A stretch of 64,000 bases of DNA from Byssothecium circinans (Eukaryota; Ascomycota; Dothideomycetes; Pleosporales; Massarinaceae): positions 579,721 to 643,720 of the forward strand of contig ML977002.1 of assembly GCA_010015675.1 (NCBI GenBank). The letters are read 5' to 3'. Every line of letters begins with the position of its first letter. Position 1 is the stretch's first letter. Positions 12,386 to 21,966 of the stretch are shown here, piece after piece. The notes beneath the pieces were generated by a model. That model did no database searches, was not told the origin of the DNA, and saw nothing but the letters and a program-made list of their open reading frames with translations. Both the position numbers and the translations under genes were made by a program.

Positions 12386-13436
12386 ATGTTCAGTACATAT
12401 TATCTGGACGTTGCGCTGCTTTCGCATCCTATCCTCGCTTTTATCACCGTTCATCACCCCAAGATGAACGCGAAGACGTCGAATTTGCAGTATTTCGTCT
12501 TCTCTTTCCTCTCGCTACTCATGCTGCGGTATGCATCGTCTACGTACTTTTCATCGCCAAATCAGTTCGTGCTTGATACATGCACGAGTATCGACCAGCC
12601 GAATCCGATCGCTTCTTTGTATCCAAACAATGCCACTGGTACTTTGAATGGGACGATAGCAGTCCTCCCGATATCGCTGAAGCTGGCGCGGAAACTCATT
12701 CCATCACAATACGGTATTCTGGAACATGCATACCGAGCTCTTCTTCCGTCATTCCCTGAAGGAATGTACCCTGCGATTGTGCAAGCAGTACACGATCATG
12801 AGGTCCAAGCGTTTGGGTACAAGATTGATGACTTCTCTGTACGTCTCCTCCTTTAAATGTACAACGCAAAACTAATATGCGCAGCGTACCGGGATCGAGT
12901 TCCCTTTCGTCGATCTTCTTGGCGACGGCCACACATCCTTCAAATGGGCGCCATCACTCCTCATGACTGCCGGCCATGAAATCGCCCTCAAAGGTGCTGG
13001 CGACTATGGTACCAATACCTTCCCCGCCTCTTTCGAACCCGGCTGCGATGCCTACCGCGCAGTCCCCAACTCCAAGAAGCCCGGCACCACCTACTTCAGC
13101 GCCAGCAGTCTAACCGGCGCCGAATCACTGACTACTCTTTTTGCATCTACCACTGAAGCAATGTTTCCTCTCTCTTTCTTCAAGAACTTCACCAACCAGC
13201 CGACGTTCGCCGATGGCAAGACCTGCGACAACATGATCCGGTTGTTCGATACGTCTGTGTCTGCGGCCGGAAAAGGCATCGAGCGCGTCAAGGGTACCGT
13301 GCGAGCCAACATTCACCCGTTTGCTGAAGAGCAGGAATGGAGGAATGTTTATGGTCTACGGCTAGACTCGGCCTTTATCGAAAACAACTACCTCCCTTGT
13401 AGTAGCTTCCAAGGATATACTAGCGACTACGAATGA
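12386..13436 (+). CDS. Secreted or membrane-anchored fungal protein of unknown function
   Basis: Two exons, 12386–12838 and 12885–13436. The 46-nt intron (gtacgt…gcgcag) is phase 0 and joins DDFS to RTGIEFPFVDLLGDG; the spliced product is 334 aa. The start is uncertain: ATG at 12464 gives a shorter protein beginning with a basic residue and a hydrophobic run (FVFSFLSLLML), a good signal peptide or anchor. The body has LPISLKLARKLIPSQYGIL, PEGMYPAIVQAVHDHEV and FKWAPSLL, a pattern I associate with conserved uncharacterised fungal secreted proteins, and Asn-X-Thr/Ser sites fit passage through the ER. I cannot name a domain with confidence; an acetoacetate-decarboxylase-like fold is a guess. Confidence 0.65.
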
Positions 13437-13797
13437 GAAACGTCGAACACAACGGCTTACAACACGTCAACGTGAAGACTATACCACTGACGATGCAGAC
13501 CTGGAGTATCAAGGCAAGACACGTCAAATGCAAGTCTGTTAGCTGCTCTCAATCAAACGAATCAACGGGTGCGAAATGGTCGACCAGTCTCAATACCCAT
13601 GAGCCACACTTGCAGTTATATCTGCAGCAAGGAGGCCGATAGGTGTGAATACTTCGGCACAAGCGTACGCCGCTCGATTAGGTAACCAACTACCCACGTA
13701 TGATTGATCATCAGGCCGAATGTTGCCTCACCTCATAACTTCCCCATCTCTCAACCCACCTCACCGTCTCAACGCCAACACCAACACCACCACCAAA
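13437..13797. other. Intergenic region
   Basis: About 360 bases with no supported feature. The last 60 bases are a CA- and C-rich leader (caacaccaacaccaccacc) before the ATG at 13798, a common fungal 5' UTR texture. Confidence 0.4.
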
Positions 13798-14828
13798 ATG
13801 TCTCCCCAAACCCGCGGCGTCCACTTCGTCGGCTCAGTCAATCTATCACCTCTGAAGTATTCTCCAAACTCGCCACACTCCTCCCTCATCACCCCCCGCC
13901 GCCTTCCGGACGGCGAAACGGGCAAACCGCCAGCAGTTTGTCATGTGGCAAGAGGACATCGTTTCCGCCGCGCCCGAAGTCCTCGTCTCGCGCACTGCCT
14001 CCAGCGGACCCATGAGCCTCACTCCCGCAGAACACCAAGCCGCTCTCGACAAGCTCAAAGTCCTGCATACGCACTACGAAGACGCGGCTCTAGAAATCCT
14101 ATGCGCTTTTCAAGCAGCGGAAAGACGAAGGAGTTATCCCCAAGCATGTAAAGTTCCAGGTTAGTTTACCAGGGACGCTGAATGCGCTGGGGTTGTTCAG
14201 ATTGGAGTTCCAGGAGGAGATGGACCCGCAGTATGAAGATGCTCTGTACCGTTCTCTGCAGAAGATCGTGGATGGGACTCCGCATTGCGAACTTGCTGTT
14301 CAGGTCGACGTCGCTTCAGAGTTTGCGTTCTTGGAAAGCGCGGATGGTGTGTTTTTTAATTGTTACCTTGAGCCTCCTCTCTTTCCTAAGATCATCTCCC
14401 GTTTGGCTAGGTTGGCGAATCGCGTCCCGAAAGATGTGGAGTTGGGGTTTCATCTCCGCTACGGCGATATAGGTCATCGGCACTTCGTTGAACCGAAGGA
14501 TGTGGGGTTGATGGTTGAGGTGGGGAATGCGTTGCACAAGTGTGTGCAGAGGGAGATTCAGTGGCTGCATCTGCCTGTGCCGAAGGAACGGAAGGACGTG
14601 GAGTATTTTGAACTGCTGAGGGGGCTCAAATGGGAGGTTCCGGAGCTTTATTTGGGGTTGGTGCATGAAGGGGATGAGGAGGGGACGAGGGAAAGGATAG
14701 CGGCGGCGGGGAAGGTATTAGGGGAGAGGGAGTTTGGGGTTGCGACGGAGTGTGGGATGGGAAGGATATCGAGTGAGGATGTCGAGGACATAATCAAGAT
14801 TATGAAGACAGTGAGCGCGGAGCTCTAG
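13798..14828 (+). pseudogene. Frameshifted methionine synthase/UROD-like fungal protein
   Basis: Fragments in three frames fit one fungal family distantly related to cobalamin-independent methionine synthase and uroporphyrinogen decarboxylase. The order is MSPQTRGVHFVGSVNLS (frame 1), TSEVFSKLATLLPH (frame 3, from 13848), RRLPDGETGK (frame 1), FVMWQEDIVSAAPEV (frame 2, around 13940), then EGVIPKHVKFQVSLPGTLNALGLF leading into the 211-codon frame ending at 14828. Frame changes fall near 13847, 13890 (in a C run), 13926 and 14094. No splice sites bridge them. The C-terminal part (VELGFHLRYGDIGHRHFVEPKD, then FGVATECGMGR) is intact and conserved. Either the gene has decayed or the assembly has base errors here; several changes lie near C-rich runs, where indel errors are common. 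Confidence 0.75.
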
Positions 14829-14886
14829 TTAGTGTTCGTATTGGACAAACATCAAAAGAATGGAGCATAGGTCTGAACAATTTCCA

Positions 14887-14901
14887 CCCCCCCCCCCCCC
14901 C
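14887..14901. repeat. C homopolymer between convergent genes
   Basis: A run of 15 C between the frameshifted gene and the aspartic protease gene, which is transcribed toward it. Confidence 0.9.
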
Positions 14902-14968
14902 TAAAACAAAGCTTCCAGAACCCCTCTCTCTCTGTGTGTGCGTGTGCTTAAACCCCTTTTCAAACAGT

Positions 14969-16771
14969 TCAATACTCCTCCCTCCCCGAAAACCTCATCT
15001 CATTCGCCCCCAAATCAAAAACAGCAAGAACATTCTTCAACCAACTATCCCCCAACACCGCATCCCCACCCCCCCGCCTCTGCACCGCAAGCGTACACAT
15101 TCTCCCCTCTCCAAACCTAACCCCCCCACCGTCCGACCCCCCAACAACACCTCCACCCCCCACCGCCCCCGGTGCCTTATTCATCAAATCATCCGGATGC
15201 ACGTAAAAACTACGTCCAGCCACCACAACACCCACGCGCGGCGGAGCCGCAGAGCAAGGCACGAGGTACGTATTCGAATTCTCGGCGAAGACTGCCTTAG
15301 GGACGAAGAGCGAGGCGATGCGGTCGGCGATGTCGTCGGGGAAGTAGAGTAATGTGCAGCCGGAATCGATGACCATTGTGAGGTTGGGGACGAAGATGAT
15401 TGTGGAGTTTGGGTCCGAGTTGGAGGGGCGGGTTGCTTGACGGGGGCGAGGCTGTGCATGAGAGTGAGAGGAGGGAGATGGGGTGTGTGAGGGGTGTTTG
15501 GGCTTTTTGGTGGGCTTTTTGGTTGGTTTCTTTCGTGGTGTGGAGGTTGAGGTGGATGTCGACGTGGAGACGGATTTGACTGAGGTGGAGGAAGTTGGCA
15601 TGTGTATCGGTATGCTATCTTCAACTCCTAACGCTAATAACGGTGCGTCAGACGAGGCATTGGGTTCCCAAGACGATGCTCCAGGGGATGAAGATGGGTC
15701 GGCAGGCGGCGCGATATCAAAGCCCTCGACCTCGATGCTGTAGAAAGCATATGTATCCTGCTCCACGGGCTTAATCGGCGTACTGACAAACTCGCCATCA
15801 TGCTGTACATCCGGTATGCCTCCGATAGCAAGAAGACCACCAGCAACGGGATTCTGAATCGTCGGTCTACTGAGAGCGAGGCTGAAGATAGGTGGAACGG
15901 TGCGATCTTTGAACCTACAAACACGCGGATACCTCGTTAGCTCAAGTCGACCAAGTTTCGAAGTTGGAAGGAGAAGAAAGAGGAGGGAAGGAAGCGGGAG
16001 GGGAACTCACAAGCTGAACACGACGCTCGTATAATTCAACTCCCTAGCATTACTCGCCAATGCCGAATACGCCAACCCCATCAACCCACTACTAATCTCA
16101 TCACCACTCCACCACCCTCGTTCCACGACCCCAATCGTCTGTTCAATCTTCAACTCCTCTCCTTTATCCCCGACGCCCAAAACCTCTTTTCCCAGCTCGC
16201 CTAGCAAGAACTCGCCATCCGTGTATCTTACCCCAAATGTATGTGTAGGTATCGAAGCAAACGTACTGCTGTCTTCTTTATCGTACAGTTTTCCAAAACC
16301 ACATGCTTCCTGTGGTAGCGGGGCACGCGACAGTTTTGAGAGACATTGGAATGTGGATGAAGCGATCCAGGTGTCGGAGCTACCAGTATCAATGACGAGG
16401 GTGTAGGGTTTGCCAGCCAAAGTGACGTTGATCATGTAGACGCGGCCGCCCAGAGTGAGGACATCTTGTTGGATTTTGGAGATGGTATCATCGTCAGAGG
16501 CGGTGGAGGAAGTGTTTAGAGGTAGGATGGCAGTTTTGAATGGGCGGCGCTTGTGGAGGTGTTTCGACGAGGGAATAACGGGGTAGGGGCGAGAGGCTGC
16601 AACAAGGGGAAGAACATTTTTGGTCACTGCTATGCTTAGCATGGGAATGTTCTGTCGAGTTACTGCAGAACACTCACCTGCTATTCGCGATGGTGCTCTA
16701 CGCTCTTGAGGTGAAGTTTCTACGCATGTGGCGAGCGGGATGAGGAAGGCCAAGTAGCTGAAGACGAACAT
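14969..16771 (-). CDS. Secreted pepsin-type aspartic protease (A1 family)
   Basis: Three exons on the minus strand: 16771–16678, 16629–16011 and 15914–14969. The first intron (48 nt, gtgagt…catag) is in frame, so retaining it would still be read through. The second (96 nt) joins VVFSL to FKDRTVPP. The product is about 552 aa with an N-terminal signal peptide (MFVFSYLAFLIPLATC) and a probable propeptide with dibasic sites (HKRR). The two catalytic Asp sites are DTGSSDTW (about residue 112) and DSGCTLLYF (about 421). They are about 309 residues apart, longer than usual, because of a Ser/Thr/Pro/Lys-rich insert with repeated KKPTKKP around residues 345–395. The enzyme should hydrolyse proteins outside the cell or in the secretory route. 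I see no convincing GPI signal at the C terminus (REEY), which argues against a classic yapsin. Confidence 0.85.
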
Positions 16772-17651
16772 AGCAAGAAGAAAGTACTATCACGGAGAAA
16801 GATCTGAGCGGGAAAGGATAAAAGAAGATATATATTGCCGAATGGAGCAGCCCTTGCTTGGCGCGCGGCTGTTATATTCAAGAAAGGGAGGTATGTGTGA
16901 GTGACGAACGGAGTCACCACGCTACATTCCTGTGGCTCAGTGTACGAAAATCGTTACGAATTATTAAGTCAGACGTTCTTGTGCAAGAGAAGTTGCTGAC
17001 AGATGGGCTCTTGTGCGCTGCTGCTGCCAGTCGTAGCAAAGATTGACCACCAATCGAGCAGCGGACGAAATCAAGCAGCGTGTTTGACAAAATGAGACGA
17101 GAGCAAGGGAAATTTGACTCACGTGGACCTCCACAGACTACGGTTGAGTATCACGATGTGCACAAGGTTGCACTAAAGCCTAAAAGGCTCGACGACGAAG
17201 AACTGTACTCACCTCCTCCCTTCCCAAAGTGAATGTACATGACGACGAGGACATGGTTCAAGCAACAAGCGCATCCCTTGATCATCGTTAGAGGCGGATC
17301 AGTGGAATCAAGGTGTAGCGTACATGTCTGGATTGACTAGAGAGCAGCAGAGCGCCCAAAGCTTCTACTGTTGACGGCCAGCGTGTTCCTCCTGATGCGC
17401 CTAGAGATTCTCCTAGTGACGGGCCAGGGTATTCTCATGTTGAGAAGCTTCTACTGGTGGCGAGGCAGTGTGCTTCCCCTCTTTTACACATCCAGGACCC
17501 ATGCAGTTCTTGAGCAACTCTTGTCGGATGGTTTTCGTGGGTTGGAGCTGTGCGAGAGCTGCACCTAGAAGGCATTCAATCAATGCTGAAATGAGCCGGA
17601 CTGATCGAATGATACCATCGACAAACCTTGAACGCCAAGTTGAATATGAAT
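16772..17651. other. Intergenic region
   Basis: About 0.88 kb between the protease promoter and the end of LUC7. No gene supported. An imperfect direct repeat beginning aagcttctactg occurs near 17357 and 17446. Confidence 0.4.
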
Positions 17652-18599
17652 TCACCAACGACCCCTTCCGCGCCCGCCGCGCCGTCCGCCTCGGGGGGCG
17701 CCGTAACCTCCCCAGCTTCCTGCTCCGCGGTTTCCGTTCATGTCGTCGTGTCCATAACTGTTGTATGTGTCGCGTGACGGCGGGGGTCGACCCTTGAGAT
17801 TCTTCTGAAGCTCTTCGTACGATTTCCGCATCTGCGCGTACCCAAGGTGCATTTTCCCATAGAAATGGTCGGCCAAGCGGCGGTCGTTGTCCAGACGACT
17901 GAGGTACGCACCGCACACATCACAGACTTGGAGCTTCTGATGGCCTGACGGACCACCCGTATCTGAGAGATTGCGCAGATTCCTCTCAGCCTCGGCCTTT
18001 TCCGTCTGCTTCACCTGCACCTTGTACATCTCTTGCACAGCCATGTTGACCATGCCCTCTTCGCCCATGATCTGGATCTCGTGGAGGCCCGCTTCGATAG
18101 ACTTGGACAATTCGTTGATCTGCGAGAGCTGGGAACAGTTAGGACAGCCGCCGAGAGGAGAGTGACACGGTTACTTACATAGACATTTGTCTGGCGAATC
18201 TCCTCGGGCGTCTTCTCCAGTCGTCGCTGAGCGCCTTCTATGCGCCGGTCACAGTCACTGACATATTTCTGCATGTCTCGCAAGTAGTCGAACTCGAAGC
18301 CCCACCGCTCCTTGTCCTGCTCGGAAGCAGCTTGGTACTCCTGCTTCAGCGCCTCGTTGTGGGCTTTGGGGCAGGGGCCGAAGTCCTGTTTCGTATTCGT
18401 GAAGAGATCGTGAGGGCAATTTCCGACAAGGTAAGAACGGCAGACTTTGGGGTCGTCGATCTTGAGCTGCGGCGCACGCTGGTCACTGCCGCTCATGGAC
18501 TGCTCGCCCATGAGCTGCTCTGTTGGTTGTCAGCACTGCGCGTATTGATAGGAGTAGAGGGAGCGTACCTAGCAGCCTACGTGTCTCAGCAGCGGCCAT
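17652..18599 (-). CDS. LUC7: LUC7-like U1 snRNP splicing factor
   Basis: Three exons, 18599–18569, 18519–18179 and 18128–17652, with introns of 49 and 50 nt. Splicing gives 282 aa starting MAAAETRRLLEQLMGEQ, the usual LUC7 start; the tiny first exon is only visible after splicing. It has the two LUC7 zinc fingers: a CCCH-type finger (C-R-S-Y…C-P-H…C-P-K-A-H) near residues 34–62, and a C2H2-type finger (VCDVCGAYL…HFYGKMH) near residues 200–225, separated by a helical, coiled-coil-like region. The C-terminal tail is Arg/Gly-rich (RGGRRGGRGRGRW). In yeast LUC7 is part of U1 snRNP and helps choose weak 5' splice sites; the role here is by homology. It is divergent from GPI16, 198 bp away. Confidence 0.92.
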
Positions 18600-18796
18600 G
18601 TTGAGTGCACTCTAGTGTTGTCGCTGTCGAGTGTTGTGGTAGAGTCGATGGTCCGCCCAAAGAAATCGCGATAGACGTAACCGCGCCGCCAAGGCCCACC
18701 TTACTAAGCACACCTCCGAACCTCACCTCACCTCACCACCGACGGCCATCCCAAGTGCTCCCGCTATAGACGCTTCCCGGCTGGTGTCATGTTGCA
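18600..18796. promoter_or_regulatory. Shared promoter of LUC7 and GPI16
   Basis: Only 197 bp separate the two divergent start codons. It contains CT-rich motifs (cctcacctcacctcacc near 18720). I see no clear TATA box. Confidence 0.6.
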
Positions 18797-20595
18797 ATGC
18801 TTTCTTTTCTGTTATTCCTGCTCCTCCATACCCTCTTAGCGCCCGTGTCTGCGAATTACGACTATCACGAGCGCCTCCTTCTCCGTCCTCTACCTCAGTC
18901 CCTCCTTGCCTCCTTCAACTTTCGTAGCCACGAGGCTTCCGCTGCATTTGACCAGCAGAATTTCCGCTTCTTCCCGAGGTCTTTGGGCCAGATCTTACAG
19001 CATGCCCATACAAAAGAGCTGCATTTGAGGTTTAGTGTAGGGCGGTGGGATGCGGAGAACTGGGGGGACCGACCATGGCATGGTGCACGAGAAGGGGGCA
19101 ACGGTGTGGAGCTGTGGGCGTGGATAGAGGCACAGAGCGAGGAACAGTATGTCTACTATTGGACTATCCAGAATTTGGGCTGATCCTGTACAGAGCCTTC
19201 TCGCAATGGCTGACCCTCGTCAATTCACTCTCTGGCCTGTTCTGCGCCTCATTGAATTTTATAGACGCCACGAGGACGATACGCCCCGTAATGGCTTTTG
19301 AACCCGAAGGCGACCATCGAAATGCCTCCAACTTGCATCTTCTACACGGAATGCTGCCCCACGAGGTCGTCTGCACCGAGAACCTGACACCTTTCCTGAA
19401 ACTGCTCCCTTGCAAGGGCAAGGCTGGTATCTCCAGCTTGTTGGACGGACACAAGCTCTTTGATGCGTCTTTCCAAACCATGGCCATAGATGTACAGCCG
19501 GTGTGCGACGAAAGCGGCGAGCATTGCATGGTCGAGATGGAGCAAAGCGTGGATATGGTGCTGGATATCGACAGGTCGAAACGCCCTCAGAATAACCCCA
19601 TACCGCGGCCCCTTCCTATTGAGGAAATTGAGTGTGACGCTTCAAAACCCTATCACGGAGACGACACCTGCTACCCACTCAACAAGCGCGCCGAGCCATC
19701 TTGGACACTCAAGGAGCTGTTCGGCAGACCACTCAGAGGCGCTTGCCCCTTGACCGTGGAAGAAGGCCCAGGCTCAGAGACTCTCTGCATTAACGCTCCT
19801 CCAGAGAGAACAATAGATGTCACAGCAACCGGAGATTACAGAGAAACTAAATCTAGAATGGACACTCTCCGATGCTACAAACCACCCGTGGGCACCGAGT
19901 TCGATCTTGTTCTCCCAGAGCAGCAGATGACGACCGGTCTCGTACATGCAAAACCAGGACTGTATGCTGCTCGTACCATCAACGGCCACGGGCAAGAGCG
20001 TGGAAGCGCACAGTCTGTCATCACGAACCCCTCCGCCACCGATGCCGTGGAGTTTGTCTATCTCGAATCACTGCCGTGGTTCATGAAGCCGTATCTGCAC
20101 ACTCTCCGCGCTCACGTCGATACTTCATCCGATAATCCAATCAAGGAAACGTATTACCGCCCAGCCGTGGACAGACAGCGCGGGACCCATCTCGAGATCA
20201 GGATGGTCATCCCACCAGCATCAACGCTGACTCTGACCTACGATTTCGAAAAGGCTATCCTACGGTACACGGAATACCCGCCCGATGCAAATCGAGGATT
20301 CGATGCCGCTCCTGCGGTCATACGCATTCTCTCGCCAGCCCAGGGTGGTAGAAAAGGCGCTTACGTGCGAACAACCCCACTCTTACTGCCGCTGCCAACG
20401 CCGGATTTCAGTATGCCGTACAACGTCATTATCCTGACCAGTACGGTGATGGCGCTCGGCTTCGGGAATATCTTCAACCTGCTGGTCAGGCGGTTCGTTG
20501 GCGCAGACGAAGTTCCTGCGATCGGCGCTGGAGGATTGAAAGGCAGGTTGGCTGCGAAGCTGGCTGGCATCAAGGCGAAGTTTGGGAAGACGTAG
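18797..20595 (+). CDS. GPI16: GPI transamidase subunit GPI16 (PIG-T)
   Basis: Two exons, 18797–19146 and 19194–20595, with a 47-nt intron (gtatgt…tgtacag) in phase 2; the product is 583 aa. A signal peptide (MLSFLLFLLLHTLLAPVSA) is followed by the GPI16 family N-terminus (YDYHERLLLRPLP, then FRFFPRSLGQIL and ELHLRFSVGRWD). Later come FEPEGDHRN, LHGMLPHEVVCTENLTPFLKLLPC and TLTYDFEKAILRYTEYPPDANRGFD, all typical of PIG-T. A C-terminal transmembrane helix (about residues 535–560) precedes a basic tail, giving a type I ER membrane protein. GPI16 partners with the GPI8 protease and other subunits to attach GPI anchors. The family's length and order are preserved, and the gene appears intact. Confidence 0.95.
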
Positions 20596-21966
20596 ATCGA
20601 TCAAGTATAATGATACCATGTACTACTCTATATTACTTTGAGCGCTTGCCTATGTCCTATGCTATCCACCTGATTGGGCTTTAATCGCGCCCTACGCCGC
20701 TCATGAACGGATGTCTCCAACAACTACTAGCTTTCAGTCCCGTGCCTGCATCGTCTGTGGAGCTCCTACATGCAATGGAAGGGCTGCTGCAGCGTCGCTC
20801 AGCTTACTCTACCACCTTCTACCGTTGCGTATTCACATGATCACCGAAATCGACATCTCTACGGCATGACGGGGTGTTGAACCTGTTACCCATTCTCTCA
20901 CCGCATCGCCGATAGTTAGCTCTTATTCTATTGGGGAACGGGCACGAACCTCATTGGCTCTCATTAAAGGGCCTTTATCCTCTCTCACATCACGATGCTT
21001 CTCAACTCATCGTATCGAGCATGCGCCCAGGTGGATAATCCATCCGAGCCGCACCAGTGAGGTATGATCTAGCATGCAAAGTGTTGGCCGCCCAGCTTGA
21101 TGTCTCTAACACCTTACCTCCTTACCGGGGATATGCGACTTGCGGATTCACTATTTTCTCAACATCCTCAAAAGGAGCTTTTATACCATCCCAATCTGCG
21201 CGCTACAAGAGCCGTCTGCTCACGTGACTCTACGTCGCTACTGCATGTGGTTGCTTTCTGACCTTTTTTTTTTTTTTTTTTTTTTTTNNNNNNNNNNNTT
21301 TTTTTTTTTTTGGGCAGGACGCACTATGGGCGGAACTCCCTAATTCAGGGGCTTTTTTATTAGCCCCTATTTTGTAGGCATTTTTTTGTTGTTTTTAGGG
21401 GCTTAAAAGACTTTAGCAGAAAAAAAATTATTTTAGTAGCTTTGTTTACTATTTTGTTACTTTAAAATACTATTAAATAGGGGTCTACTAATTAGAAGAA
21501 GTATGCGCCGCTGATACAGTAGATAGAGAATTCATGCTTGTAGATAATTGGGTTGTGACTGACGGAAGGCTGTTTCCAGGGACAACTTTAGTTGCACACG
21601 GACTACTAACATCCAAGAATACCTCTAGCGTGAGTCTAAGGGCACTAAAATCCATGATTCGGTGAGTGTAGACGTTAGTGCTTCACCACGTCGTCTTAAG
21701 TCGTGTACTGAAGGAGACTCTTCTATCGTGCCTTGATGTTTAGACGACTCATTCAAGCTCGCTGTTGATAGGCCCGCATCCTTTGTGCAATGAACGAAAA
21801 ATGAGCTGCGATGCACGAAGATGCATGTGTGAGCAGCAATTTGAAGTACTTGTCAACGGAATGGTTAATGATGATACTGTCTACAGAGCAGCGGCATTGC
21901 GAGCACCATATGTCCGAACTTCCTGGAAATTTGAGAAATGGAGTATATGGAAGTGTGTTGAGAACT
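20596..21966. other. Gene-free region with an assembly gap
   Basis: No gene supported. An 11-N gap at 21288–21298 lies inside a T homopolymer (24 T on the left, 13 T on the right). From about 21330 to 21500 the sequence is AT-rich with a short hairpin (aggggct…agcccct), possibly a small transposon relic. The rest is ordinary unique sequence before the NLR gene. Confidence 0.5.
21288..21298. other. Assembly gap of 11 N in a poly-T tract
   Basis: Eleven undetermined bases flanked by long T runs; the true length of the tract is unknown. Confidence 0.99.

Noticed and set aside
12031..12576. 181-codon frame upstream of the secreted protein gene
   Set aside because: It overlaps the start of the spliced secreted-protein gene in another phase and has no protein-like pattern.
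14936..15352. Plus-strand frames opposite the aspartic protease
   Set aside because: They are the complement of Pro/Ser-rich coding on the minus strand; the protease model explains the region.
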